Source: SIG299 sp045531955
GTDB taxonomy: Bacteria; Bacillota; Clostridia; Lachnospirales; Lachnospiraceae
Direction of reading: 5' to 3'
DNA: 64,000 bases
NCBI GenBank assembly: GCA_045531955.1
Contig: JAZSFC010000023.1
Span: 12,997-76,996 of the forward strand
Of the stretch, positions 32,056 to 41,828 are shown piece after piece (position 1 is the stretch's first letter; every line of letters begins with the position of its first letter). Below the pieces are notes generated by a model that was not told where the DNA came from, ran no database searches, and worked only from the letters and a program-made list of their open reading frames with translations. The translations under genes were made by a program, and so were the position numbers.

Positions 32056-33792
32056 TTATACCAGAGTATATTCAGACAAGGTTTTTGCCATCAGACGGAA
32101 ATAATGCAACCGCTCCGTGTTCCAAACATAGCGTTTGTTATTTACCGCTTCAAAGCTAAGCACGCACGGATGCCCCTTTCTGTCGTTAAACGGCACCTGC
32201 AGACAAGCGGATAATCCTTGTGCTTTCATCAGCTGATATACATTTTCATCGATTGGAGCTATAGAAAAAATATCGTTAATTACCGCTTCCGAATTTTTGT
32301 AAAGATTTTTCCAGTATTCGCTGAGGATATATTGTTCCGTTTCCGCAATCACTTCTTTGGACGGAACCTTCTGTCCGGCCATATGAAGTACTTTTCCTGC
32401 TGCTCTGTCGTATACTGCAATTCTTGCTATTTCAAAGTTTTCGAGATAATCATCCAATAACCGTTCCACCGGATAGTCTTCCCGACGAGCTACTTTATCC
32501 ATAATAACACAAAGAATTTCACCCTGACTCATGTCACCGCGGTTATTGATTCTTGTTTTGGAATAACTGCTGTTTTTAATTGCAGAGATGTCTCCATGCA
32601 ACTCTTTACTGTATATGATATAACGGTTTCTTCCTTTTTCCTTGGCGCGGTACAATGCAAAATCCGCCAAAGCAAACAGCTCCTCATAGTTTGCCGCATC
32701 CTTAGGATAAGCCGCACAACCGATAGAGAGGGTAACCGTTGGCTGTCCCGGTACATCCGGAGGGAACAGACCGCAAATGGTATTTTTGATACTGCGAAGT
32801 CTTGGTCTTGCACTTTCCAAATCATACGCATCATAAAACAGAATCATAAATTCATCGCCGCCGATTCTGCCGACCAAACCGTCATCTCCAACTTCATCTG
32901 CCAGAACAGATGCCACCTGTCGGATAATATTATCACCGGTCATATGGCCGAATTGGTCGTTTACCTGCTTAAAGTGGTCGATATCCACAATCGCAAGGGT
33001 AACATCCTGGCGCTTTTCCACATCCACTGTACGGATTACCATATTGGTAATTTCACCCTTGGCCAAAAGACCGGTTAAGGAATCAATTTCGATTTTTCTG
33101 GTGTCGCTGTAGGTACGTTCCATGTATTCGTGAATATAACCTACTGCCATGGTATATATGCCGTTTTCGTACAAGCCCGCACATTTAATAATGCTGTGGC
33201 GTGTATCGCTTTTAACATTTTTTACACTGCCGTCTACCTTGATAAACAAATACCGGCTTCCGTTGCGTAATCCGCTGATAAATTCATTGATTGCATTACT
33301 GTCCTCTGTTACCTGCTCCAAATTTATTTGCAACTGACTTAATGACATACGCTGGCAGGAAGTATGCGCGCCGGTTCCTGTAATAATTTCTACTTCATCG
33401 CGGTTTGGATAATACACAAATGCATCGTCACCGTACAAGCCATGGATTGCTTCATTCACCGCGCTGCGCTTATCTAACAGCCTTTCGGACTCCCGGAGCA
33501 TTTCGATATCCAGCAATGTAACTTCCACATTATCCGATGCAGAAATTTCCTGCAGCCTAGCATAGCATGGAATTGGTGTTCCGTCCAGTTCTACAATATG
33601 CACAACAAACCAGCCCTGATAGCCTGCTTCGACATTACGGATAAATTTTGCCCTGTCGTCTTCATGAACCAGACGGTCAAAGGAAAAATAGAATCTTGTA
33701 TCTGCCAGAAACTCATAAAATGCCGTATCTGCCGAAATAACATCTAACCGATATTTATTTATAATTACTTTATGCTTCTTGGAATTAAACAT
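32056..33792 (-). CDS. GGDEF domain protein, putative diguanylate cyclase
   Basis: 578 residues. N-terminal part (about 1-100) looks like a PAS-type sensor, a middle region of unknown fold follows, and a GGDEF domain occupies about 240-400 with an intact RIGGDEF active site (about 310-316) and DIDHFKQVNDQFGH. The last 170 residues may be a GAF-like domain. It should make cyclic di-GMP. No RxxD inhibitory site is present five residues before GGDEF, so product inhibition by that route is unlikely. No membrane segment is seen. Confidence 0.88.
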   Translation of the reverse strand: MFNSKKHKVIINKYRLDVISADTAFYEFLADTRFYFSFDRLVHEDDRAKFIRNVEAGYQGWFVVHIVELDGTPIPCYARLQEISASDNVEVTLLDIEMLRESERLLDKRSAVNEAIHGLYGDDAFVYYPNRDEVEIITGTGAHTSCQRMSLSQLQINLEQVTEDSNAINEFISGLRNGSRYLFIKVDGSVKNVKSDTRHSIIKCAGLYENGIYTMAVGYIHEYMERTYSDTRKIEIDSLTGLLAKGEITNMVIRTVDVEKRQDVTLAIVDIDHFKQVNDQFGHMTGDNIIRQVASVLADEVGDDGLVGRIGGDEFMILFYDAYDLESARPRLRSIKNTICGLFPPDVPGQPTVTLSIGCAAYPKDAANYEELFALADFALYRAKEKGRNRYIIYSKELHGDISAIKNSSYSKTRINNRGDMSQGEILCVIMDKVARREDYPVERLLDDYLENFEIARIAVYDRAAGKVLHMAGQKVPSKEVIAETEQYILSEYWKNLYKNSEAVINDIFSIAPIDENVYQLMKAQGLSACLQVPFNDRKGHPCVLSFEAVNNKRYVWNTERLHYFRLMAKTLSEYTLV

Positions 33793-33892
33793 GGTTTTAT
33801 TCTATTCCTTTTAACAAATTCTCATAAAAAAATATACACACAGTTATTATACCAGTTTTACAGATGTTTTCCAACAAAAATTTCCGAAAACT

Positions 33893-35224
33893 CTACAGCT
33901 TCTTATACAATGTAAACCACATGGTAAGAAAGCATGCAATTCCCCCGATGATATTAGAAACCGGTTCCGCCAAAAACACGCCGTCCACTCCAAAGCCCCA
34001 TATCGGAAGAAGCACAGTAAGCGGCGTTACAATAATTACCTTGCGCAGCATAGAAAAGAATACCGCCTGTTTTTTCTTTCCCAATCCCTGGAAGGTAGAC
34101 TGACCGGCAAACTGGAATGCCATAAACACAAAACCGAAGAAATAAATCTTCAGTGCCCTTGCACCCTCGGAAATAGTCATTGCATCCTCCGAAAAAATAT
34201 GAATCAGCTGCTTCGGAAGCAGAAGCACAACCAGCCAGGCAAGCACGGTATACACACTACCAATCAATGTCATAAAGCGGATGCCTTCCTTTACCCTGTC
34301 ATTTTTTCCGGCTCCGTAGTTAAACCCAAGTACCGGCTGTGAACCGCTGCTGATTCCCATTACCGGAAGCATCACAAGTTCCCTTACCGAATTTAAAATG
34401 GTCATAATGCCCACATATAAATCACCGCCATACACCTGCAGAGAGTTATTGCATACTACCTGTACCAGGCAGTTGGATGCCTGCATTACAAAGGACGTAA
34501 TACCAAGTCCGGCAATGGAAGCTACCCGCTTTGCAGAAAGACGCAAACTTTCGATTTGCAGGCGCAGAATCGCCTTTTTCCCGGTCAGAAATTTCAACAC
34601 CCAAACCGCTGAAACCACCTGGCTGAGCACCGTTGCCAATGCTGCCCCGGCCACTCCCATATCAAGAGCAAAAATAAAGAGCGGGTCTAAAATAATATTG
34701 ACAACCGCGCCCAGAATTGTCGTCACCATACCAAACCTTGGAAATCCCTGGGCATTGATAAATCCGTTCATACCGGTAACTAACATGGAAAATGCCGTAC
34801 CAAACAAGGATATTTTCAGATATTCGTTGGCGTATACATAGGATGCCTCACTGGCTCCGAACAGAAAAATAATCGGCTTCCGGAATAAAAAACACACCAC
34901 TGTTAACACAGCGGCAGAAATCATTAGTAAACTGAACGCATTACCCATAATGTGTTCCGCTTCTTTTTCGTCTCCCTTACCTCTAGCAATGGAAAACAGA
35001 GGCACTGCCCCAATGCCGAACAAACCGGTAAATGCCATAATCAACACCGTAATCGGAAAGGTGATACCGACTCCGGTCAGTGCCAGTTCTCCGATATCCG
35101 GCAAATGTCCAATGTAAATGCGGTCCACCAGATTATATAGCATTTGCACAATCTGAGCCAGGGTTAAAGGAATTGCCTGTTCAATAATTCGTTTCTTTAC
35201 AGAGCCTTGTGAAAAATCGTTCAT
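33893..35224 (-). CDS. MATE family efflux transporter
   Basis: 443 residues, about twelve hydrophobic segments; the start DFSQGSVKKRIIEQAIPLTLAQIVQMLYNLVDRIYIG and the repeat near residue 230 are typical. The ATG at 35224 has AAGGA eight bases upstream and is preferred over an ATG at 35251, which has none. It follows the MazG-like gene closely. It differs clearly from the other MATE protein in this window (28272-29612), so the two are not a recent duplication. Confidence 0.9.
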   Translation of the reverse strand: MNDFSQGSVKKRIIEQAIPLTLAQIVQMLYNLVDRIYIGHLPDIGELALTGVGITFPITVLIMAFTGLFGIGAVPLFSIARGKGDEKEAEHIMGNAFSLLMISAAVLTVVCFLFRKPIIFLFGASEASYVYANEYLKISLFGTAFSMLVTGMNGFINAQGFPRFGMVTTILGAVVNIILDPLFIFALDMGVAGAALATVLSQVVSAVWVLKFLTGKKAILRLQIESLRLSAKRVASIAGLGITSFVMQASNCLVQVVCNNSLQVYGGDLYVGIMTILNSVRELVMLPVMGISSGSQPVLGFNYGAGKNDRVKEGIRFMTLIGSVYTVLAWLVVLLLPKQLIHIFSEDAMTISEGARALKIYFFGFVFMAFQFAGQSTFQGLGKKKQAVFFSMLRKVIIVTPLTVLLPIWGFGVDGVFLAEPVSNIIGGIACFLTMWFTLYKKL

Positions 35225-35266
35225 GATGTCAATCCTTCTTTTGCTAATCATTCATTTTACTTAAAA

Positions 35267-35791
35267 TTACGCCTTCCAGCGTGTCATGTTGCGCTCGAAT
35301 TTCTCCGTGTACGCTTTCTTTAACTCTTCTGCAGAAATACCGTAGCAAAGCAACACATCATTGTAATACATCAGTACATCTGCCAGCTCCTCCACTAAAT
35401 CTTTTCGAAGTTTGGTATCACTGCATGCCTTGGTTCCGCCGTTTTTCTTTACAATATCAATCACTTCACCGATTTCACCAATCATCCAGAGCAGCTTATT
35501 CTGTCCGGTTTCCGGACCGATAGACTCCCAGATGGATTTGTAGCGGTCCTGCAAAGTTCTTTGCATAGTAAGCATTTCGTTGATGTCAAAGCCGTTCATA
35601 GAATCAGTACCCTCCGTCTTCGCGCTTTCTCTATAAGTTGCTTCCACGTCACCTATCAGATTATAAAGTCCGTCCTGGGATAATACACCCCGTTTTAGGT
35701 CCGCCGGTCTGTTTTTCAAAGCATCCGACACCTCATCCATATACTGTTCCATTTGTTGCACTCTTGCAATTATATCTTTATTACCATTCAT
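35267..35791 (-). CDS. MazG-like nucleotide pyrophosphohydrolase domain protein
   Basis: 174 residues. The C-terminal half has the all-alpha NTP pyrophosphatase pattern: LLWMIGEIGEVIDIVKKNG (about 99-117, acidic metal ligands) and LVEELADVLMYYNDVLL (about 133-149). The N-terminal 60 residues (VQQMEQYMDEVSDALKNR) form a separate helical part. Family members hydrolyse aberrant or excess nucleotides. Probably co-transcribed with the MATE gene that follows. Confidence 0.8.
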   Translation of the reverse strand: MNGNKDIIARVQQMEQYMDEVSDALKNRPADLKRGVLSQDGLYNLIGDVEATYRESAKTEGTDSMNGFDINEMLTMQRTLQDRYKSIWESIGPETGQNKLLWMIGEIGEVIDIVKKNGGTKACSDTKLRKDLVEELADVLMYYNDVLLCYGISAEELKKAYTEKFERNMTRWKA

Positions 35792-35895
35792 ACTATTTTC
35801 CTTTACAAATTCTTTTTCCTACCGATTAACAGCACCTTCACCTATCTTACCACATTTTCCGCAAAAAGAACACCTAATTTACGGCATAAAAAAAA

Positions 35896-35922
35896 GCAGG
35901 CTCTGCTCCCTGCAAAGCCTGC
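35896..35922 (-). terminator. Terminator of the MarR-GH43 operon
   Basis: GCAGGCT/AGCCTGC stem 20 bases after the GH43 stop with a run of eight T on the minus strand. Confidence 0.8.
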
Positions 35923-35941
35923 CGTTTTTCTCTATATACTG

Positions 35942-38362
35942 TTATTTTCCTGCCAAAGCTTTTACTTCCTGTGCCGATAAACAAGTGTTATAAATTGCTA
36001 CATTATCCATCTTGCCGCAAAAATCCGGATCCTTGTAATAAGAACCACCCAGATAATTATTGGTTGCTACCTTAAAGGTATCCATAATCATCTTATAATT
36101 ACCTTTACCGGTCTGCACCTGTGTGCCGTTAATATACGTGCACATCTGCTTTTCCGTAATGGTTACCGTAATGGTATACCAGGTATTCTGCGCGGAATTC
36201 TGGCTGAAATAGCTCCAAACATACGGTGCTTTAATGTCTACGCCATAATAGCCCACTTTGGTATTGTTCACATCATCCGTCACGCTGCTGAATCCCTGGG
36301 TAAAATGATAACCATAGGTTTTACAACCGCCTCCGATAGTGCCGTCACCAAGCATAAATATCGGTGTCCAGTCGGTTTCGTACTTGTTTACCAGAATATC
36401 CGCCGTCAGAGTGATTCCCTTTGAGAAATCAAAACCTGTAATATCCGGAATTTTTGCATAAGTCTTATTGTAAGAGGAGGCTGTTTTTGCAAGACTTAAT
36501 ACACCGTCCTTTACCTTGGCATCACCTGCCAGTTCAATTCCCTTGGTATCGTCAAAAGTCAGCTTTACTACCGGTTCCTTATCTACCGCAGAAAAATCGG
36601 TAGCCGGTGCACCGTCCTCTTCCACAACACGTTCTTTATATTCCGTACCTTCTGCACATTTTACGCCCCAGATAGTTTCGTTATTGTTACCAATCGCAGT
36701 AAAGGTCATCACCAGGCTGCTTGCCGGACGCTCATCATGCTGCTGAAAGAACACGCCCTTGAAAGTAACATCATCTATAACCAGTGTTGCCAGATAGGTA
36801 CCCTCTTTTTCTTCCCAGGTGCCGGTATGATCACCGGTAATGGTACCGTCTTCTTTCAGCACAATAATGTCAGGATACTTTACACCCGCACCATCAGAGC
36901 CAGTACCGTGATTGATAAATTCGTAAACACCTACGATGTCACTCTTTTCATAGCCGGTAGCAGAAATCAAATCATTGCGGTTTTCAAATACTGCCGTTAC
37001 CGGCCATCCTTCTTCGTTGATAAACTGCTGATGTACTCTCATTTCAAAGCCTTCCCCACCGGTTTCAAAACGGGTATGATAGAGCAGATATCTCTGGCCG
37101 TCCTCATCAATAAAAGCAGAGTTATGACCCGGAGAACGGTAGCCGCGGCTTCCGTTGGATAAATTATAGTTACCCATTACCTTAATACCAATCTGATACT
37201 GGTTAGCATGTCTGGATTCAAAAGCGGCGTTATTTCCCGCTGCATCCAGATATGGTCCCTGCGGATTCTTTGAGCGGAACAGGCGCATATTATATCCGCT
37301 GACAGAATCTAAGTAGTTATAGGTAGTGTATAAGTAATAATACCCGGTTGCCTCATCATACAAAACATACGGACCCTCGCCGGAAATCGTAAAGCCGCCG
37401 GCAATACGGGTACCGAAATACTTATCAATAACTCTGCCGTCTTCGGTTTTTCCGTCTTTGCCCGGATAAATGGCATCACCGGTAGCCGGATCAATTTCCA
37501 ACAGGTAAATTCCGCCGGACCAGGAACCGTAGCACATCCACATGCGGCCTTCCGTGTCAGTAAATATTGTCGGGTCAATGGCATTTGGGGCATAACTGGT
37601 GTTATAATTTGCAACACCCCACTGGGTGTTATATTCCCCTTCAATGCGCCCTGCCGCCATCAGCTCATCGATATTTGTATTGGTCCAGATTTTGTCAATA
37701 TTACTCTTGGCATCCTTGGCGCTCACCTGGGTGAAACCGGAGTAAACAATGGTTCCTTTATAGGTGAACGGACCTTCCACCGTGTCTGCCACGGCATAGC
37801 CGATAGCAGACCGGCAATAGGTAGAGGAGACCGAATAATACAGCAGATAAGCACCTTTGCTGCCGTCGTCGTTTACATAGTGTTCGTTATATACGATATC
37901 CGGAGCCCATACGGCAAACCCGCCCTTACAGTCGGAATCATTTTCGCCGGCCCAGTCAAAGGATTCTGCAAGATTAGCAGACAAATCACCATACAGCGTG
38001 TTCTTCTTTTTGTTATACCCGTTGGTAAACACCTTCCAGTCCGCCAGATTATCGGACTTAGCGGAGGTAATATGGGTACCGAATACATAATAGGTTACCT
38101 TCCCATTTACATCCACATCCCGGAAAATTGACGGGTCATGTACCGAAACATGGGAAATCTTATCTTCTTTTACTGCCTTCCATTCCGCCTGTTCGGTCAC
38201 TGCTCCAAGGACAACCACAGGTTCCTTGTCCTTTTTTGTGTTTTCTGCCTGCTTCGTAACTTCCTGCGTTTGTTCTTCCGGTGCTTTGTTACAACCTGTT
38301 ATTCCAAGCAGCAATGCAACAGTTGCCAAAGCAAGCATCCCTTTCTTCCAATTCTTTTTCAT
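35942..38362 (-). CDS. Glycoside hydrolase family 43 lipoprotein with C-terminal LamG-like domain
   Basis: 806 residues from the ATG at 38362 (GGAGGAG upstream); the open frame starts nine codons earlier without support. A lipoprotein signal ends LGITGC (Cys about 24). The five-bladed GH43 domain spans about 65-480: HDPSIFRD (catalytic base Asp), WAPDIVYNEH, GEGPYVLYDEATGYYYLYTTYN. The last 200 residues (VKLTFDDTKGIELAG...NVAIYNTCLSAQEVKAL) are a LamG/concanavalin-like sugar-binding domain. Likely an extracellular endo-arabinanase. It starts in a four-base ATGA overlap with the MarR gene. Confidence 0.9.
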   Translation of the reverse strand: MKKNWKKGMLALATVALLLGITGCNKAPEEQTQEVTKQAENTKKDKEPVVVLGAVTEQAEWKAVKEDKISHVSVHDPSIFRDVDVNGKVTYYVFGTHITSAKSDNLADWKVFTNGYNKKKNTLYGDLSANLAESFDWAGENDSDCKGGFAVWAPDIVYNEHYVNDDGSKGAYLLYYSVSSTYCRSAIGYAVADTVEGPFTYKGTIVYSGFTQVSAKDAKSNIDKIWTNTNIDELMAAGRIEGEYNTQWGVANYNTSYAPNAIDPTIFTDTEGRMWMCYGSWSGGIYLLEIDPATGDAIYPGKDGKTEDGRVIDKYFGTRIAGGFTISGEGPYVLYDEATGYYYLYTTYNYLDSVSGYNMRLFRSKNPQGPYLDAAGNNAAFESRHANQYQIGIKVMGNYNLSNGSRGYRSPGHNSAFIDEDGQRYLLYHTRFETGGEGFEMRVHQQFINEEGWPVTAVFENRNDLISATGYEKSDIVGVYEFINHGTGSDGAGVKYPDIIVLKEDGTITGDHTGTWEEKEGTYLATLVIDDVTFKGVFFQQHDERPASSLVMTFTAIGNNNETIWGVKCAEGTEYKERVVEEDGAPATDFSAVDKEPVVKLTFDDTKGIELAGDAKVKDGVLSLAKTASSYNKTYAKIPDITGFDFSKGITLTADILVNKYETDWTPIFMLGDGTIGGGCKTYGYHFTQGFSSVTDDVNNTKVGYYGVDIKAPYVWSYFSQNSAQNTWYTITVTITEKQMCTYINGTQVQTGKGNYKMIMDTFKVATNNYLGGSYYKDPDFCGKMDNVAIYNTCLSAQEVKALAGK

Positions 38363-38811
38363 TCTTTTTCTCCTCCATTTTCTGCACAATGTCTGTCCAG
38401 ATTCTCTCTTACTTTTTTTAACAGAGAAAACAACATCTGTTGTTCCTCTGCAGTAATTCCTTCAAAGGTTTCATCTTCGATGGTTTCCATCAACCAAAAG
38501 ACTTTTTCTGCCATTTCCTTACCGGTATCGGTAAGGCACACCTTAAATGCCCGTTTACCCCCGGAAACCTTGGTTTCCTCCCGCCGGATATAACCTTTTT
38601 TTTCAAGTCCGTCCAACATAACTGTCATAGACGATGGTTTGATATCACAGGCCTTTGCCAAATCCTTTTGTACACAACCGTTAATGAAGCGGAGCATATA
38701 TAATACTTTTGGCTGTCCGTCAGATAAATCCAACTCCCGGAACCCTTTTCTGCTGCGGTTCCAGTGGGATTTTTGGGTATCCATTAAAGATAAAAATAAA
38801 ATTTCACGCAT
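38359..38811 (-). CDS. MarR family transcriptional regulator
   Basis: 150 residues, winged helix with DLAKACDIKPSSMTVMLDGLEKKGYI (about 54-79) and wing SGGKRAFKVCLTDTGKEM. Its stop codon overlaps the GH43 start (ATGA), so the two are translated together. A MarR regulator coupled to an arabinan-degrading enzyme is unusual. The neighbouring hydrolase promoter region carries overlapping CTAATTAG and TTAGA/TCTAA palindromes (39636-39653) that could be its site. Confidence 0.87.
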   Translation of the reverse strand: MREILFLSLMDTQKSHWNRSRKGFRELDLSDGQPKVLYMLRFINGCVQKDLAKACDIKPSSMTVMLDGLEKKGYIRREETKVSGGKRAFKVCLTDTGKEMAEKVFWLMETIEDETFEGITAEEQQMLFSLLKKVRENLDRHCAENGGEKE

Positions 38812-38852
38812 AGTCCTTCACCCTAATCATATACCAAGTCCGGTAATGTCGG

Positions 38853-39611
38853 CTATTTGAGATTAGCCGTTACAAATTCATATACCATTTCTGTCATCAC
38901 CCGGTTGCCTTCAGGAGAAAAGCCATGGCCTTCACCCTGAAATACTTCCAAGCGGACATGTTCATATGTATCTGCAATTTTTTCACTGTATCCCATGACA
39001 ACAATCGGGTCCCGGTCTCCGTGCATAACAAGCACATTATTCCGGTACTGTCCTACTTTGGAAAACACATCATAACCATGAATACTTTCAAAAAATCCGC
39101 GTCCCAGCTTCATACCCCAAAATTCCAGTTCATCCGGGATATCTGCTTTATCTGCATATCGTTCCGTCCAGTTGTCCGGAATGCAAAAAGCCGGAAATAA
39201 CAGCATCATCCCCCTGATTTCTTCACTTCTGCCGTCACAGGTTAATGCCGTTACCAAGCCGCCCTGGCTGCCGCCAAAGGTAAACATGTTGTTTGTGTCT
39301 GTTTGGGGAAGTTCCCTTACATATGCAAGCACCGCCTTTAGGTTTTCTACTTCCGAAAAAATAGTCATATCTGTGGTAGGCATGCCACTGACATCTCTGG
39401 TGGAACCGCCGCAGAAGGTGTAACACAAGGAAGCAACTCCTCGCTCTGCCAGATATTTTGCCGTTTCATCAAAATCCATTTTAAAACCATTATAGCCATG
39501 GCTGAATACCACCACCGGAAACTTACCCTCTTTCTTAGGCGTATATAGTATTCCATCCGTTTTCCACTGCTGAAAAGGTATTTTTATTTCCCTGATTTCT
39601 ATTTCATTCAT
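38853..39611 (-). CDS. Alpha/beta hydrolase
   Basis: 252 residues. FSHGYNGFKMDFDE (about 35-48), nucleophile elbow GGSQGG (about 112-117), Asp in HGDRDPIV (about 197-204) and a late GEGHGF (His about 230) make a complete Ser-Asp-His set. Resembles the acyl-peptidase/esterase-like serine hydrolases; substrate unknown. It lies 41 bases upstream of the MarR gene and may be in the same operon as MarR-GH43. Confidence 0.87.
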   Translation of the reverse strand: MNEIEIREIKIPFQQWKTDGILYTPKKEGKFPVVVFSHGYNGFKMDFDETAKYLAERGVASLCYTFCGGSTRDVSGMPTTDMTIFSEVENLKAVLAYVRELPQTDTNNMFTFGGSQGGLVTALTCDGRSEEIRGMMLLFPAFCIPDNWTERYADKADIPDELEFWGMKLGRGFFESIHGYDVFSKVGQYRNNVLVMHGDRDPIVVMGYSEKIADTYEHVRLEVFQGEGHGFSPEGNRVMTEMVYEFVTANLK

Positions 39612-39672
39612 GCGGTGTTTCCTCCTTGATTCATGTTCTAATTAGAGTTCTAATTTATTATAAAAGAAAAAA

Positions 39673-39694
39673 CGGAATATGTCAACATACTCCG
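39673..39694 (-). terminator. Terminator of the 39710-40750 hydrolase gene
   Basis: CGGAATATG/CATACTCCG with one G-U pair, flanked by A and T runs on the two sides. Confidence 0.75.
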
Positions 39695-39709
39695 CTTTTT
39701 ACATTAACT

Positions 39710-40750
39710 TTAAGCCTGTTCAAAAAACTCTGCGATTTGTCCCATCAGCTCTTCATTGCTGACACTGCTTTTTGTTTTATCTACATTAGCAAAAAACTCT
39801 GCTTTATCTTCTTCCGTCAACTGATTTCTGGTTTTCTTCAGCAAGTCCCTGTATTGCTCACTGATTTGGAAGCCGTATTCTCTTGCCGCCACCTCATACA
39901 GTACATCCAGGTGACCGTTTTGTCCTTCCTTTTCCCATAACAGATACTGCACCTTCGGATTCGTAATTTCTTCTTTGCAGGAAATAGTAGCCGCTCCTTC
40001 CAGCTTTACCGTAGGATCCTTACTGCCGTGTACCAAAAGTACCGGAATATCTGCTTTGTTGATTCCGGCAACCGCAGTAATTTTTAACTTATCGCCAAAC
40101 ATAAGCTGCTGATGAAGGTACATAAACGGCGCAAATACGTAAGCAAATTTTCCTACCATCCGCTTTCCCCACTCAAAAATCATTTTCTTCGGATTGCTGA
40201 AACCGGAAACACTGACTACCGCATTAACTTTATGATTGAAATTCAGGATAGCACATACCGAATATCCGCCCCAGCTATGCCCGAACAGATACACCGGGAG
40301 ACCGGAAAATCTGCTCTCGTTTTCAATAAAAGTAAGAGCTGCATCTAAATCTTCTACTGCCTGAGGCAATCCCACACAGTTCTTTCCTTCGCTTAAGTGA
40401 TATCCTGTATTGTCATATGCAAACACCCGGTAACCGTGTTTTACAAAATATAAGATTTCATTCAGATACCCTTCTGCACCTCCGCCAAGGCCGTGTACCA
40501 CTACCACAAGCCCCTTCGTATTTTCTGCACCCAGAAGATAACCCTGCAGCATATTATTTCCGGAACGGAATTTAAGAAGTTCCGTCGGATATTCCCTTTT
40601 TACATCTTTGAATTGTACCAGGGAAGAATAGTTCGGACGCTCTACACGTTTAAATATTTTATCGATAATTTTCTTTACTACACAAAAAATAATGATGCAA
40701 GTGAGCAGAACAACCGCCAACACGATGCCTGCAATCTGCCAAATCTCCAC
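39710..40750 (-). CDS. Membrane-anchored alpha/beta hydrolase
   Basis: 346 residues with one N-terminal transmembrane helix (IAGIVLAVVLLTCIIIFCVV, about 6-25). The hydrolase has VVVHGLGGGAEGYLNE (about 83-98), nucleophile elbow GHSWGGY (about 158-164), acid in LVHGSKDPTV (about 244-253) and His in GQNGHLDV (about 284). The start is GTG with GAGGAAA upstream. Seven-residue and longer identity to the other hydrolase nearby is not obvious. Confidence 0.85.
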   Translation of the reverse strand: MEIWQIAGIVLAVVLLTCIIIFCVVKKIIDKIFKRVERPNYSSLVQFKDVKREYPTELLKFRSGNNMLQGYLLGAENTKGLVVVVHGLGGGAEGYLNEILYFVKHGYRVFAYDNTGYHLSEGKNCVGLPQAVEDLDAALTFIENESRFSGLPVYLFGHSWGGYSVCAILNFNHKVNAVVSVSGFSNPKKMIFEWGKRMVGKFAYVFAPFMYLHQQLMFGDKLKITAVAGINKADIPVLLVHGSKDPTVKLEGAATISCKEEITNPKVQYLLWEKEGQNGHLDVLYEVAAREYGFQISEQYRDLLKKTRNQLTEEDKAEFFANVDKTKSSVSNEELMGQIAEFFEQA

Positions 40751-40776
40751 AATACGTTTCCTCGATTCCCCGTTTT

Positions 40777-41739
40777 TTATGGATTAACAATATTCCGTTC
40801 TTCCCCGTTTAAAAACGCCTTGATATTTTCATATACTCCCTGCACGCAACGGGTTCTTGCCTCCACACTTGCCCAGGCAAGATGCGGTGTAATAATCATT
40901 TTATTGCTGTCCTTTAATTTACTTAAAGGATTACTAAGTTCCAACGGCTCTTTTTCCAATACATCCAGGCCGGCTGCCTGAATCTCTCCCTTTACCAGTG
41001 CCTCATACAAATCCGTATTGTTAACCACCGGACCTCTTGCCACATTGATAAGAACAGCACTCTTTTTCATCTTCTTCAAAGCTTCTGCATCAATCAGATT
41101 TCTTGACAAATCACTAAGCGGACAATGTAAGGATAGTATATCACTTTCCGCCAGCAACGTGTCAAAATCCACCTGCGGATACGACCTGCAGTTGCTTGCT
41201 CCGGTAATGGAATGAAATATCACATTGCAGCCAAAGGCTGTGGCAATTTTTGCCACCTTTCTGCCGATGTTACCCATGCCGATAATGCCCCAGGTTTTTC
41301 CGGTTAATTCATAAAATGCCGGATAAAAACTGGAAAAGCCGCTCTGCGCACTGTATGCTCCGGATTTTACAAAGTTGTCGTAGTGCATGAGCTTTTGACT
41401 AAGTGCCAATGCCAATGTGAAGGTATGCTGTGCCACCATATCGGTGGAATAATCGCGCACGTTTGCCACCTTAATGCCGCGGGAATTGCAATAGTCCAAA
41501 TCACAATTGTCATAACCGGTTGCCAGTTCGCAAATTAGCTTAACGTTTGATGCATCCTTTAAGGTTCTTTCATTCATTGGGGACTTATTTATGATAATAA
41601 TATCAGCATCTTTGACACGCTCTCTGATTTCTTCTTCCGTTACGGTGTTTCCGTAAATAGTTACGGTGCCAAGCTCGTTCCAGCAGTCCACAGAAATGTC
41701 GGTGCCGGCAGTATTACGTTCCAGTGATACAATGTTCAT
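40777..41739 (-). CDS. D-2-hydroxyacid dehydrogenase (NAD-dependent)
   Basis: 320 residues. Rossmann motif GMGNIGRKVAKIATAFG (about 155-171) and the catalytic set of the family: Arg in NVARGPVVN (about 238-246), Glu in LDVLEKEPL and His in ITPHLAW (about 291-297). It may act on hydroxypyruvate, glycerate or a related acid. GGAGAG precedes the ATG. Confidence 0.9.
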   Translation of the reverse strand: MNIVSLERNTAGTDISVDCWNELGTVTIYGNTVTEEEIRERVKDADIIIINKSPMNERTLKDASNVKLICELATGYDNCDLDYCNSRGIKVANVRDYSTDMVAQHTFTLALALSQKLMHYDNFVKSGAYSAQSGFSSFYPAFYELTGKTWGIIGMGNIGRKVAKIATAFGCNVIFHSITGASNCRSYPQVDFDTLLAESDILSLHCPLSDLSRNLIDAEALKKMKKSAVLINVARGPVVNNTDLYEALVKGEIQAAGLDVLEKEPLELSNPLSKLKDSNKMIITPHLAWASVEARTRCVQGVYENIKAFLNGEERNIVNP

Positions 41740-41828
41740 GGTTTACTCTCCATCCGTTAGTAGAATCTGTTCCTTATCAACCAGTTTTCATTGTATTACG
41801 TTATGTTTATAAAATCAACAGATTTTCT

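Noticed and set aside
32056..33792. EAL phosphodiesterase domain in the GGDEF protein
   Set aside because: The C-terminal part has no EAL or DDFGTG motif.
28272..35224. Recent duplication of the two MATE genes
   Set aside because: The proteins share the family plan only; start regions and most segments differ, so they are separate family members.
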